A DNA stretch of 64,000 bases from Aquamicrobium sp. (GTDB taxonomy: Bacteria; Pseudomonadota; Alphaproteobacteria; Rhizobiales; Rhizobiaceae). The notes under the pieces are model-generated. The model had not been told where the DNA came from, did no database searches, and saw only the letters and a list, made by a program, of their open reading frames with translations. Shown here one piece after another: positions 28,088 through 36,774 of the stretch; position 1 is the stretch's first letter; the number at the start of each line of letters is the position of its first letter. Position numbers and translations under genes: made by a program. The DNA is taken from contig JAHHDT010000001.1 in assembly GCA_019739225.1 (NCBI GenBank), positions 930,001 to 994,000 on the forward strand. Direction: 5' to 3'.

Positions 28088-29215
28088 CTAGCGCGGATAT
28101 TCGAGCTCCATGGCAACCACGTCGGTCGTGCGTCGGCCATAGCGCTGCTCGATCGCCTGCAAGGTTGCATCGAGCGCCTGCGCCGGCTTCGCATCCGCGA
28201 AATCGGCGATCCGCTCATCGCCTCGCCAGCTTCCCGTTCGATCGGGCACGATCCGCGCGCCGTTTCTGCTTGTGATCGGCCCATCGGCAAAGGTCAGCGC
28301 TTTAGAACGGTAGGTCCGCGACCATGCATCGGCAACCAGCGCCAGCGAAACCTCGTCCACACCCTCCTCCAGCGCAATGGCGAGCTGCTCGCGGTTCCAG
28401 AACGTCGCACTATTGCCGATCACGGTCCGGGCGAAACTGCGGTTGAAACGGAACGCGCCGCTGGCATGGCGCGCGTCCCACGTATCGACGCCGAGACCCC
28501 GCGCGACTTCCACGGCCTTGTCCCGCCCGGCAATGGCCTCGATCAGCGTCAGCATCATCGGCATCGACGCTGTGATGCCGGTCGTCGTCGCCACGTTCCC
28601 GTCGACAACGAAGCGCCGGTTGGCCACGTGTTCGATGGTCGGGCTGCGCTTGAGCAGTTCGGTGAGATAATACCAATGCGTGGTGGCCTGCCGCCCGTTG
28701 AGCAGCCCGGCCGCCCCCACCACCTTGGCGCCGACGCAGACGCCAACGACGATCGCGCCCTTGGCCGACTGGCCCCTGATCCAGTCGAGTACGACCGGGT
28801 CGTCGTCGCGGCTCATCGCCGGCACGATCACATAGTCCGCCCCCTCGGGATATTGCGCGTCGAAAGCCGCGATCGTCTTATCCGGCTCCACCGTCAGCGC
28901 CGGATAGAGCGAAACCGGCCCCTCCTGCGTCGCCACCAGCGACACGTCCGCTATGTCCGCGCGACGCAGGATGCCGTAGGGCATCAGATAGTCGGTGGTC
29001 TCGGTGGCGTCGTTGATGCCGATGATCGCGATCACCGGCCGCTCGCGCTTGGGCGGCTTCAGCGCCGCCAGCATCGCCTGCGTTTCCTCGGGCGGCACCG
29101 CCGACGCCGCCATGGCGGGCGGAGCCGGCGGCAGGCTGTAGAGCCAGCCCAGCCACCCTGCCGCTGCAACGGCAACCAAGCCCAACACGCCCAGCGAAAT
29201 CATCTTCACGCTCAT
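28088..29215 (-). CDS. Membrane-anchored DJ-1/PfpI family protein
   Basis: 375 residues. One N-terminal membrane segment (MISLGVLGLVAVAAAGWLGW) and a Pro-rich linker are followed by a DJ-1/PfpI domain from about residue 58. The nucleophile-elbow Cys is in VVGVCVGAKVVGAAGLL, followed by GRQATTHWYY, a motif shared with GlxA-type regulators. A further 130 residues at the C-terminus are not part of the core fold and contain no AraC helix-turn-helix. It is divergent from a GlxA-like regulator whose sensor domain is related. It could be an extracytoplasmic sensor or an amidase-like enzyme; function unknown. Confidence 0.75.
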   Translation of the reverse strand: MSVKMISLGVLGLVAVAAAGWLGWLYSLPPAPPAMAASAVPPEETQAMLAALKPPKRERPVIAIIGINDATETTDYLMPYGILRRADIADVSLVATQEGPVSLYPALTVEPDKTIAAFDAQYPEGADYVIVPAMSRDDDPVVLDWIRGQSAKGAIVVGVCVGAKVVGAAGLLNGRQATTHWYYLTELLKRSPTIEHVANRRFVVDGNVATTTGITASMPMMLTLIEAIAGRDKAVEVARGLGVDTWDARHASGAFRFNRSFARTVIGNSATFWNREQLAIALEEGVDEVSLALVADAWSRTYRSKALTFADGPITSRNGARIVPDRTGSWRGDERIADFADAKPAQALDATLQAIEQRYGRRTTDVVAMELEYPR

Positions 29216-29309
29216 CCTGCGTCTCCATCATCGCAAACCGCGAAACTTGACGCCAATTCTACTGCTGCTACGATTTGGCCGAAATGACATAAATCGGGCA
29301 AAAACTGCC

Positions 29310-30266
29310 ATGAGCCGAGTCGTTGCCATCATCCTCCATCCCGGCTTCCAGATGCTGGACGTGACCGGGCCAGTCGCCGCGTTCGAGATCGCCAACCGGT
29401 TTCGCCCTGGCAGCTACACGCTGACCGTGCTCGCGCCGGAAGGCGGCGGAAGGGTGCCAAGCTCCTCCGGTCTCGATCTTGATGCCGCGCCGCTCGACAA
29501 CCGCGAGTACGACACGGTTCTGGTTTCGGGCGGCGAGATCGTGCGGTCGATGTCGGCGATGCAGGAGATCGTGGGCTGGCTGCCGCAGGCAAAGGCGCGC
29601 CGCATCGCAAGCGTCTGCTCCGGCGCCTTCTTCCTCGCCGAAGCGGGCCTGCTGGAGGGCCGTCGCGCGACGACGCACTGGGACAGCACCGACCACTTCG
29701 CACGCCGCTACCCGAATATCCGGCTGGACGCGGAACGCATCTTCATCCGCGACGGCGATGTCTGGACGTCCGCCGGCATCTCGGCCGGGATCGACCTGAC
29801 GCTTGCCCTCATTGAGGATGATCTGGGATCGGACATTGCCCGCCGCATCGCCCAGCAGCTTGTGGTGCATCAACGCCGGCCGGGCGGCCAATCGCAGTTC
29901 TCGGCGATTGTCGAGCTGGGTGGGCGCAGCGGCCGCTTCGCCGAGTTGATCGACTGGATGCGCGCGCACATCGCCGAACCTTTGACGGTGGAGCGTCTTG
30001 CGGACCGCGCCGCGATGAGCCCGCGCAATTTCGCGCGCGCCTTCACGGCCGAGACCGGCACGACGCCCGCCAAGGCCGTAGAGCGGCTACGGCTGGAAAC
30101 GGCGAGAACGGCGGTGGAATCGAGCGTGCGCCCGCTCGACGAGATTGCCGTATCGGCCGGCTTCGGCGATCCCGGACGCATGCGACGCGCCTTCGTGCGG
30201 CAGTTCGGCCTGCCGCCGCATTCGATGCGCCGCGCCGCGCGCCAGATGCCCCAAACGGGCCAATAA
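29310..30266 (+). CDS. GlxA-family AraC regulator with DJ-1/PfpI sensor domain
   Basis: 318 residues. The N-terminal DJ-1/PfpI domain (1-190) holds the elbow Cys in IASVCSGAFFLAEAGLL and the ATTHWDST motif; the C-terminal AraC double helix-turn-helix (about 215-310) includes ERLADRAAMSPRNFARAFTAETG and AVSAGFGDPGRMRRAF. I begin at ATG 29310 since the sensor fold starts directly there (RVVAIILHPGFQMLDV); an upstream in-frame start at 29247 would add 21 basic residues. It probably controls itself and the divergent DJ-1 gene. Convergent with fadE. Confidence 0.83.
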   Translation: MSRVVAIILHPGFQMLDVTGPVAAFEIANRFRPGSYTLTVLAPEGGGRVPSSSGLDLDAAPLDNREYDTVLVSGGEIVRSMSAMQEIVGWLPQAKARRIASVCSGAFFLAEAGLLEGRRATTHWDSTDHFARRYPNIRLDAERIFIRDGDVWTSAGISAGIDLTLALIEDDLGSDIARRIAQQLVVHQRRPGGQSQFSAIVELGGRSGRFAELIDWMRAHIAEPLTVERLADRAAMSPRNFARAFTAETGTTPAKAVERLRLETARTAVESSVRPLDEIAVSAGFGDPGRMRRAFVRQFGLPPHSMRRAARQMPQTGQ

Positions 30267-30287
30267 CGCCGGCGAACGGTCTGACGG

Positions 30288-32576
30288 CTATTCGGCCGCG
30301 AGCCGCCGCGGCTTCGTTGCCCGCGCCCGCTTCGGTGCCGGCTTTCGATGCTGGTCGGCCAGCGGCGAAACCTCTTCCATCGGCCACGCATCCACGGCAA
30401 CGACACGCTGGACCAGCTCGGCGACCTCAGCCAGCCGCTCAAACTCCGCCGCGTCGATGACGCCGCGCTCGCGTGCTTCCTCGGGGTCACGGATTTCAGC
30501 AGCCCGCATCTTCTTTTCGATCGGCTCCACATCCATGACCGCCTGAAATGCGCGTTCCAGATCCTTGAGCGCGTGGGTTTCGTGACCTTCGCCAAGATAG
30601 AGGTTCGGCGTCAGCCGGTCACGCTGCTCCGATGGCGCCATCAGCGTCTCGGCGACCTTGTCCGTCAGCCTGTCGGACGGCGCGCGATAGGAAATGCCGA
30701 ACGGGAACGCAACGATGCGCGTCGCCCAGGCCGCCCACCGCGCCGGCAGATTGTCGAGCACGCCGTCAAACGCCGCGCAGATGCGCTCCTCGCCATTCAC
30801 CATGATGTAGTCGACGATGGGACGGTCGATCTTCTGCCTGCCCTCGTCTTCGTAACGCTTCAGCACCGCGCCCAGCAGGTAGAGTTCGGACAGGATGTCG
30901 CCGAGCCGCGCCGAGATCAGTTCCTTGCGCTTCAGCGCGCCGCCCATCGTGAGCAGCGCCAGATCGGAGATCAACGCGAACGCCGAGGCGTAGCGCGAAA
31001 GGCGCTGCCAGTGGTGCGGCATGCCCACATCCTTCGGCGACGGCGCAAACAGCGCGCCCGACCAACCGCGCAGGAATGCACGTCCGGCATTGGCGATCGA
31101 ATGCCCCGCATGCGCCCAAAAGCTGCGGTCGAATGCGTCGAGGCCCTTGGCCTTGTCCGCCTCCGAAAGCGCCTCCAATTCCCTCAGCATGTAGGGATGC
31201 GAGCGGATCGCACCCTGGCCGAAGATCATCAGGTTGCGGGTGAGGATATTGGCGCCCTCGACGGTGATGCCGATCGGCACGGACCGATACTGCCCGCCCA
31301 TATAGTTGCGCGGGCCGTCGATGATCGCCTTGCCGCCATGGATGTCCATCGCCTTTTCGATCGACTCCCGCATGCGCTCGGTGGCGTGATATTTCATGAT
31401 CGCCGAAATTACCGACGGCTTCTCGCCGCGGTCGAGCGCGGCCACCGTCAGCCGCCGCGCGGCGTCGATGAGATACGCGTTTGCCGCAAGGTCGGCGAGA
31501 TGCCGGCGGATGCCCTCGAACATGCCGATCGGCACGTTGAACTGGCGTCGCACGCGCGCATAGGCGCCGGTCGCCCGCGCGCACATTGCCGCCGAGGCAG
31601 CAGACTGCGAGGGCAGCGAAATCCCGCGTCCCGCCGCCAGCGCCGTCATCAGCATCTTCCAGCCTTGCCCGACCTGTTCCTGGCCGCCGAGGATCCAGTC
31701 GAGCGGGATGAAGACGTCCTTGCCGTAGAGCGGACCGTTCTGGAAATGGGTGAACTGAGGGATATGGCGCTCGCCATGGCTCACGCCCGGCGTCGCTGTC
31801 GGCAACAGGGCGACGGTGATGCCGCGTTCTTTCTCGCCGCCGAGCAGCCCATCGGGATCATGGAGCTTGAAGGCGAGGCCCATGACGGTCGCGACCGGCC
31901 CCAGCGTGATGTAGCGCTTGTGGAAATTCAGGCGGATGCCGAGCACCTTCTGGCCCTCGTGCTTGCCGTATTCCACGATGCCGCTGTCCGTCATCGCGGC
32001 CGCATCCGAGCCCGCATCCTCCGATGTCAGCCCGAAACAGGGAATCTCGGAGCCGTCTGCCAGCCTTGGCAGCCAGTGGTCCTTCTGCGCCTCGGTGCCG
32101 AAATGCATCAGCAGTTCGCCCGGCCCGAGCGAATTCGGCACCATGACGGTCACGCCGGCCACCACGCTTGCCGACGAGATGGTCCGCACCACCTCGGAAT
32201 GCATCGTGTTGGAGAAGCCGAGCCCGCCATATTTCTCCGGGATGATCATGCCGAAGAACTTGTTCTTGCGCATGAAATCCCAGACCTCCGGCGGCAGGTC
32301 GCGGTCCTGCCAGGCGATCTTCCAGTCGTCGATCATGGAACAGAGTTCGCGCACCGGGCCGTCCATGAACGCCTGTTCGCGCGCCGAGAGTGCGGCGGGC
32401 GGCATGTCCAGCAGCTTCTGCCAGTCCGGGTTGCCGGTGAAAAGTTCGCCGTCCCACCAGACCGTACCGGCGTCGATCGCCTCGCGCTCGGTGTCGGAAA
32501 TCGGCGGCAGCACGCCGCCGGCCCAACGGAAAATGGGCCGGGTCAGATAGTCCCTGCGGAATTCTCGGATACCCAT
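30288..32576 (-). CDS. fadE: Long-chain acyl-CoA dehydrogenase (FadE-type)
   Basis: A 762-residue acyl-CoA dehydrogenase of the long FadE class (E. coli FadE is about 814). The central ACAD fold (about 100-520) contains IPCFGLTSEDAGSDAAA for FAD/substrate binding and the catalytic Glu in VEGANILTRNLMIFGQGAIR. The C-terminal FadE-specific domain follows (about 530-720), ending in a basic Lys/Arg/Ala tail. It performs the first dehydrogenation of fatty-acid beta-oxidation, passing electrons to ETF. It stands alone, between convergent and co-directional genes with unrelated roles. Confidence 0.87.
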   Translation of the reverse strand: MGIREFRRDYLTRPIFRWAGGVLPPISDTEREAIDAGTVWWDGELFTGNPDWQKLLDMPPAALSAREQAFMDGPVRELCSMIDDWKIAWQDRDLPPEVWDFMRKNKFFGMIIPEKYGGLGFSNTMHSEVVRTISSASVVAGVTVMVPNSLGPGELLMHFGTEAQKDHWLPRLADGSEIPCFGLTSEDAGSDAAAMTDSGIVEYGKHEGQKVLGIRLNFHKRYITLGPVATVMGLAFKLHDPDGLLGGEKERGITVALLPTATPGVSHGERHIPQFTHFQNGPLYGKDVFIPLDWILGGQEQVGQGWKMLMTALAAGRGISLPSQSAASAAMCARATGAYARVRRQFNVPIGMFEGIRRHLADLAANAYLIDAARRLTVAALDRGEKPSVISAIMKYHATERMRESIEKAMDIHGGKAIIDGPRNYMGGQYRSVPIGITVEGANILTRNLMIFGQGAIRSHPYMLRELEALSEADKAKGLDAFDRSFWAHAGHSIANAGRAFLRGWSGALFAPSPKDVGMPHHWQRLSRYASAFALISDLALLTMGGALKRKELISARLGDILSELYLLGAVLKRYEDEGRQKIDRPIVDYIMVNGEERICAAFDGVLDNLPARWAAWATRIVAFPFGISYRAPSDRLTDKVAETLMAPSEQRDRLTPNLYLGEGHETHALKDLERAFQAVMDVEPIEKKMRAAEIRDPEEARERGVIDAAEFERLAEVAELVQRVVAVDAWPMEEVSPLADQHRKPAPKRARATKPRRLAAE

Positions 32577-32656
32577 GTCGCTCCCTTCGCTTGGTTTGCC
32601 AATGCGGAAACCTCCCGAAAGTTCCCGTGTGGTGGCCTAACGCTGCCTCGATGCGA

Positions 32657-33904
32657 TCATTCGCATGCCAGTCGAACGGCGGCAGCCAGCATCACCCGCG
32701 CCCCGGCGACCGCCGCATCCCAGTCGGTCCACTCGTCCGGCGCGTGGCTCACCCCGCCTCGGCTGGGCACGAAAATGAGGCCCGCCGGCGCCAGCGCCTG
32801 CATGGTCTGGGCGTCGTGCCCCGCACCCGAGGGCATCACCACGGACGGCAATGCCAGAGCCTCCGCCTCCTTGCGCAGAAGCCCTGCAAGTCCCGCATCG
32901 AGCATGACCGGTTCGATGCGGCTGCGTTCTGCAATCTCGTTTGTTAACCCGTGACGCTCCGACACCTCCGCGATGAGATCGCGCAGACCGGCGCACAGCC
33001 GGTCCATCGCAACGCTTTCCGCATCCCGAACGATGATTGAGAATAGCGCCTCGCCCGGGATCGTATGCGGGAAGTTCGGGCTCAGTTCCACCTTGCCGAT
33101 GGTGATGCGCAACTGTTTCGTCCCCTGAGCTGAAATGAGACCGGGTATTCCGGTCGCAATCTCGGCCAACCCGGCAAAAGCGTCGGCGCGCATGTCCATC
33201 GGCGTGGTGCCGGAATGGTTGGCAACGCCGCGCAGCGTCACGCCGAGATGCACCACACCCGAAACGCGGTCGGCGATGCCGACGGGAATGGAGGCGCGTT
33301 CGAGCACCGGCCCCTGTTCGACATGCAGTTCCAGGAACGCCTTGACCGAACCAGCCGGCCGCGCCGACGCCATCACGCCAGCCGGGTCGAGGTTGTGGCT
33401 CGCCAACGCATCGGCGAGACGCACGCCGTCGGCATCGGCCGCCGTTTCAAGCCATTCCTGCGTCGTCAGCCCGGCCAGCGCCTGCGAGCCCAGCATGCCG
33501 CCGAAGCGACCCTCCTCCTCGCTGGTGGCCATCACCTCGACGGGGTGGACGAGCGGCACCTCCGCGTCGCGCATCGCAAGCGCGCATTCGAGCGCGACGG
33601 CAACCCCGAGCGCGCCATCGAACGCTCCGCCTGAAGGCACCGTGTCGAGGTGCGAGCCCAGCATCACGCAAGGCGCGCCTTCCGGACCCAACCGTCCGGA
33701 TACGTTCGCCGCGCCATCCATCGAAACACGAAGCCCCTCTGCCTGCATACGTGCGGCAAACCAGCGGCGCACCGCAATATCCTCGGCCGAAAGCCCCGGG
33801 CGGTTCCAGCCCGGCTTGTCCGGCACGCGCCCGAAATCGTTGATCGCATCGAAGATCGTCTTCATCCGCCGGCCGTCGATCTCCGCCCGTCTTCCGCCTG
33901 CCAC
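32657..33904 (-). CDS. M20-family Zn-dependent amidohydrolase (N-carbamoyl-L-amino acid hydrolase / allantoate amidohydrolase type)
   Basis: About 415 residues. The metal ligands are in LGSHLDTVPSGGAFDG, EEEGRFGG, FLELHVEQGP and the late SHAPDEW; the lid/dimer domain contains VANHSGTTPMDMR. The family hydrolyses N-carbamoyl or ureido groups on amino acids. The GTG at 33904 has GGGAGGG ahead; an ATG at 33865 is the alternative. It is divergent from the dipeptide-type importer genes, so the imported compound may be an N-carbamoyl or N-acyl amino acid. It is a paralogue of the gene at 47104-48387. Confidence 0.8.
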   Translation of the reverse strand: MAGGRRAEIDGRRMKTIFDAINDFGRVPDKPGWNRPGLSAEDIAVRRWFAARMQAEGLRVSMDGAANVSGRLGPEGAPCVMLGSHLDTVPSGGAFDGALGVAVALECALAMRDAEVPLVHPVEVMATSEEEGRFGGMLGSQALAGLTTQEWLETAADADGVRLADALASHNLDPAGVMASARPAGSVKAFLELHVEQGPVLERASIPVGIADRVSGVVHLGVTLRGVANHSGTTPMDMRADAFAGLAEIATGIPGLISAQGTKQLRITIGKVELSPNFPHTIPGEALFSIIVRDAESVAMDRLCAGLRDLIAEVSERHGLTNEIAERSRIEPVMLDAGLAGLLRKEAEALALPSVVMPSGAGHDAQTMQALAPAGLIFVPSRGGVSHAPDEWTDWDAAVAGARVMLAAAVRLACE

Positions 33905-33958
33905 CGGACCCTCCCTTGCTTCGCGTTACAGTTCCATCGCTTCAACGGGCTGCAGCTA

Positions 33959-33974
33959 ATTTATATGTATAAAT
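33959..33974. promoter_or_regulatory. Candidate operator in the divergent amidohydrolase / importer promoter
   Basis: ATTTATA-TG-TATAAAT is a perfect inverted repeat of 7-base arms in a 139-bp divergent gap, 70 bp upstream of the binding-protein start. It is likely bound by the GntR regulator encoded at 39728. Confidence 0.5.
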
Positions 33975-34043
33975 CATTGCCTGTCGCAAATTATAGTGAT
34001 TAATTATCGCAATAACGCAGCGGAACGACGAACGGAGATACCC

Positions 34044-35600
34044 ATGAGACGCGTACTTGCCGCGATGGCGGCCGCATGCGCATTGGCGATCGCGCCAGCC
34101 GCCTTCGCCCAGACACCGCCCAATGTGATCGTGGTCGGACAGATCGCCGAGCCGCAGTCGCTCGACCCGCACGCTGTCACAGCGGTCAACGACTTCCGCA
34201 TTCTCGTGAACGTCTATGACGGCCTCGTGCGCTTTGCCGACGGCTCGCTCGAAGTGGAGCCGTCACTCGCCGAGAGCTGGGAGATTTCCGAAGACGGCCT
34301 CACCTACACCTTCAAGCTTCGCGAAGGCGTCACCTTCCATGACGGCACGCCCTTCAACGCCGAGGCGGTGAAGTTCAATTTCGAACGCATGCTCGACGAG
34401 GAGCATCCCTTCCACGACACCGGCCCCTTCCCGCTGGCGTTCTTCTTCTCGGCGGTCGATGAGGTGACGGCGGTTGACGACACGACGGTCGAGTTCAAGC
34501 TGAACGAGCCGTTCGCCCCGTTCCTGTCCAACCTCGCCTATCCGACCGGCCTGATCGTCTCGCCGGCTGCCGTCGAGGCAAGCGGCAAGGATTACGGGCG
34601 CAACCCTGTCGGCACCGGTGCGTATAAGTTCGAGGAATGGCAGGGCAACCAGCGCGTTGTCGTGACCCGCAACGAGGATTACTGGGACGGCGCCCCGGCG
34701 CCGGAAGCCATCGTCTTCCGCCCGATCACCGATGCCAACACCCGCGTTGCCGAGATGCTGTCGGGCGGGCTCGACATCATGGTCGAGGTGCCGCCGGATT
34801 CGGTCGCCCAGTTCCGCGACGCGCCCGACTTCCAGGTGCATGAGCAGGCCGGCCCGCACGTCTGGTTCCTCATCCTCAACATGAAGGAAGGCCCCTTCGC
34901 GGAGAAGGCCGTGCGTCAGGCGGCCAACTACGCGATCAACAAGGAATCGCTGGTGACCGATGTGTTGCAGGGCACCGCCGAGGTTGCCGCGGGCCCGACC
35001 CCGCCGGCCTTCGCCTGGGCCTATAACGAGGAGGTCCAGCCTTACCCCTACGATCCAGACAAGGCGCGCGAACTGCTTGCCGAGGCCGGCTATGACGGCG
35101 AGGAGATTACCTTCTACGTCACCGAGGGCGGCTCCGGCATGCTCGATCCGGTCGCCATGGGCACGGCGATCCAGGCCGATCTGGCCGCCGTGGGCATGAA
35201 CGTCAAGATCGAGACTTATGAGTGGAATACCTTCCTCGGCCAGGTGAATCCCGGCCTCGAAGGCAAGGCCGACATGGCCGAGATGGCGTGGATGACCAAC
35301 GATCCCGACACCCTGCCCTTCCTGACGCTGCGCACGGCTGCCTTCCCGTCGGAAGGGGGCTTCAACTCCGGCTACTACTCTAACGTGGAGGTCGACGAAC
35401 TGCTCAATCAGGCTCGCGTTTCGACCGAACCGGAGGAGCGTGCGACGCTTTACAAGCAGATGCAGGAGATCGTGCACGAGGATGCCCCGTGGGTGTTCGT
35501 CGCCAACTGGGTGCAGGGCGCGGTCACGACGGCCAATGTCGAAGGCTTCAGCCTGCAGCCCTCGTTCTTCCTGATGCTTCAGGACGTGTCGAAGAACTGA
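34044..35600 (+). CDS. Dipeptide/oligopeptide-type ABC transporter substrate-binding protein (SBP_bac_5)
   Basis: A 518-residue cluster C binding protein. The signal peptide MRRVLAAMAAACALAIAPAA ends at AFA-Q. Family stretches are AEPQSLDPHAVTAVNDFRI, the solute-binding line LAESWEISEDGLTYTFKLRE near 75, and VRQAANYAINKESLV near 300. ATG 34044 is used because it begins the signal peptide and GGAG precedes it. It heads an operon with DppB, DppC-DppD fusion and DppF-type genes. Members bind peptides, nickel, opines or glutathione; the divergent M20 hydrolase hints at an amide-bearing amino-acid derivative. Confidence 0.87.
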   Translation: MRRVLAAMAAACALAIAPAAFAQTPPNVIVVGQIAEPQSLDPHAVTAVNDFRILVNVYDGLVRFADGSLEVEPSLAESWEISEDGLTYTFKLREGVTFHDGTPFNAEAVKFNFERMLDEEHPFHDTGPFPLAFFFSAVDEVTAVDDTTVEFKLNEPFAPFLSNLAYPTGLIVSPAAVEASGKDYGRNPVGTGAYKFEEWQGNQRVVVTRNEDYWDGAPAPEAIVFRPITDANTRVAEMLSGGLDIMVEVPPDSVAQFRDAPDFQVHEQAGPHVWFLILNMKEGPFAEKAVRQAANYAINKESLVTDVLQGTAEVAAGPTPPAFAWAYNEEVQPYPYDPDKARELLAEAGYDGEEITFYVTEGGSGMLDPVAMGTAIQADLAAVGMNVKIETYEWNTFLGQVNPGLEGKADMAEMAWMTNDPDTLPFLTLRTAAFPSEGGFNSGYYSNVEVDELLNQARVSTEPEERATLYKQMQEIVHEDAPWVFVANWVQGAVTTANVEGFSLQPSFFLMLQDVSKN

Positions 35601-35630
35601 GGGCTGGGTCACATTTGATGGACCAGCGCC

Positions 35631-35795
35631 CCTTCGCGCCCCCCTCTGTCCTGCCGGACATCTCCCCCACACGGGGGGAAATTGGCAGCTTCTATGCTGT
35701 CGCTCTTGTCGCTGACGGTTTGCGAAAACGGCGAGGAAGGCCGATCTCCCCCCTCGTGGGGGAGATGTCCGGCAGGACAGAGGGGGGCGCGAAGG
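35631..35795. repeat. Palindromic intergenic repeat with 40-bp perfect inverted arms
   Basis: The arms 35631-35670 and 35756-35795 are exact reverse complements (40 of 40 bases); the 85-bp centre has further partial pairing between two G6/C6 tracts. The sequence type (C-rich run, then CTGTCCTGCCGGACATC) is one I recall as dispersed in intergenic regions of Mesorhizobium-like genomes. It fills most of the 226-bp gap between the binding-protein gene and the permease gene. No open frame or transposase is present; the RNA would fold into a very long hairpin. Confidence 0.85.
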
Positions 35796-35826
35796 ACGCC
35801 AGCCCTTTCCGTAAGGAATACCTCTC

Positions 35827-36774
35827 GTGATTGCCTACATCGCAAAGAGGCTTCTTGCCGCGATACCCGTCCTGTTCGGGCTCACGCTGATCGTGTTCCT
35901 GATCATGGCGCTGATCCCCGGTGACCCGGCGACGGCCATTCTCGGCAATTTCGCCACGCCCGAAAACGTCGCCCGGCTCAACGCGCAGCTCGGTCTCGAC
36001 AAGCCCCTGCCCCAGCGATACCTGATCTGGCTCGGCAACCTGTTCCAGGGCGATCTCGGCCGCTCCTTCGCGCTCAACCGCCCGGTGCTCGACGAAGTGC
36101 TGGAGCGTTTCCAGGCGACCCTCATCCTCGCGGGCGCCGCACTCCTGCTGTGCTCGATCTTCGGCCTTCTGGCCGGCATCGTCTCCGCAGTACGCCAGTT
36201 CGGCTGGGCCGACCGCGTCGTCACCCTGCTGGTGCTGATCGGCATATCCACGCCCTCATTCTTCCTCGGCCTGCTCCTGATCCTGTTCTTCGCAGTCGAC
36301 CTGCGCTGGTTCCCGGCCAGCGGCATGTACGCGATCTATGGCGGCGGGGACCTGCCGGACCTGCTCTACCACCTCGTCATGCCAGCCGTGACGCTGGCGG
36401 CGGTCGCCACCGGCGTCATCGCGCGGCTGACCCGCACCGCCATGCTCGAGGTGCTGCGGCAGGATTATATCCGCACCGCCCGCGCCAAGGGGCTTAGCGA
36501 GCGCCGTGTCATCTACCGCCATGCCTTCAAGGCCGCCCTCGTCAGCGTGATCCCGGTCATCGGCATCCAGGCCGGCTTCGTGCTCGGTGGCGCGGTCTAT
36601 ATCGAGACGGTCTTCCAGTGGCCGGGCATCGGCGCCATGCTGGTCAATGCCATCTCAACCCGCGACATCCTGCTGGTGCAGGGCGGCGTGCTGGTAGTCG
36701 CCGCCAGTTACGTCCTGTTCAACCTTGCAGCCGACGTCATTCAGTCGACGCTCGATCCGAGGTTGAGGCGATGA
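35827..36774 (+). CDS. Dipeptide-type ABC transporter permease (DppB-like)
   Basis: A 315-residue permease with six hydrophobic segments. The N-terminal IAKRLLAAIPVLFGLTLIVF is the DppB signature start; the coupling loop is RTARAKGLSERRVIYRHAFKAA near 215. It uses a GTG start at 35827 with AAGGA upstream. Its stop overlaps the ATG of the next gene (ATGA, 36771-36774). It forms the translocation pore with the permease half of the downstream fusion. Confidence 0.88.
   Translation: MIAYIAKRLLAAIPVLFGLTLIVFLIMALIPGDPATAILGNFATPENVARLNAQLGLDKPLPQRYLIWLGNLFQGDLGRSFALNRPVLDEVLERFQATLILAGAALLLCSIFGLLAGIVSAVRQFGWADRVVTLLVLIGISTPSFFLGLLLILFFAVDLRWFPASGMYAIYGGGDLPDLLYHLVMPAVTLAAVATGVIARLTRTAMLEVLRQDYIRTARAKGLSERRVIYRHAFKAALVSVIPVIGIQAGFVLGGAVYIETVFQWPGIGAMLVNAISTRDILLVQGGVLVVAASYVLFNLAADVIQSTLDPRLRR

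Noticed and set aside
30348-32954. A very long plus-strand open frame (868 codons) opposite fadE
   Set aside because: High GC leaves antisense frames open. The translation is Arg/His/Asp-rich without any domain, whereas the minus-strand frame is a full FadE.
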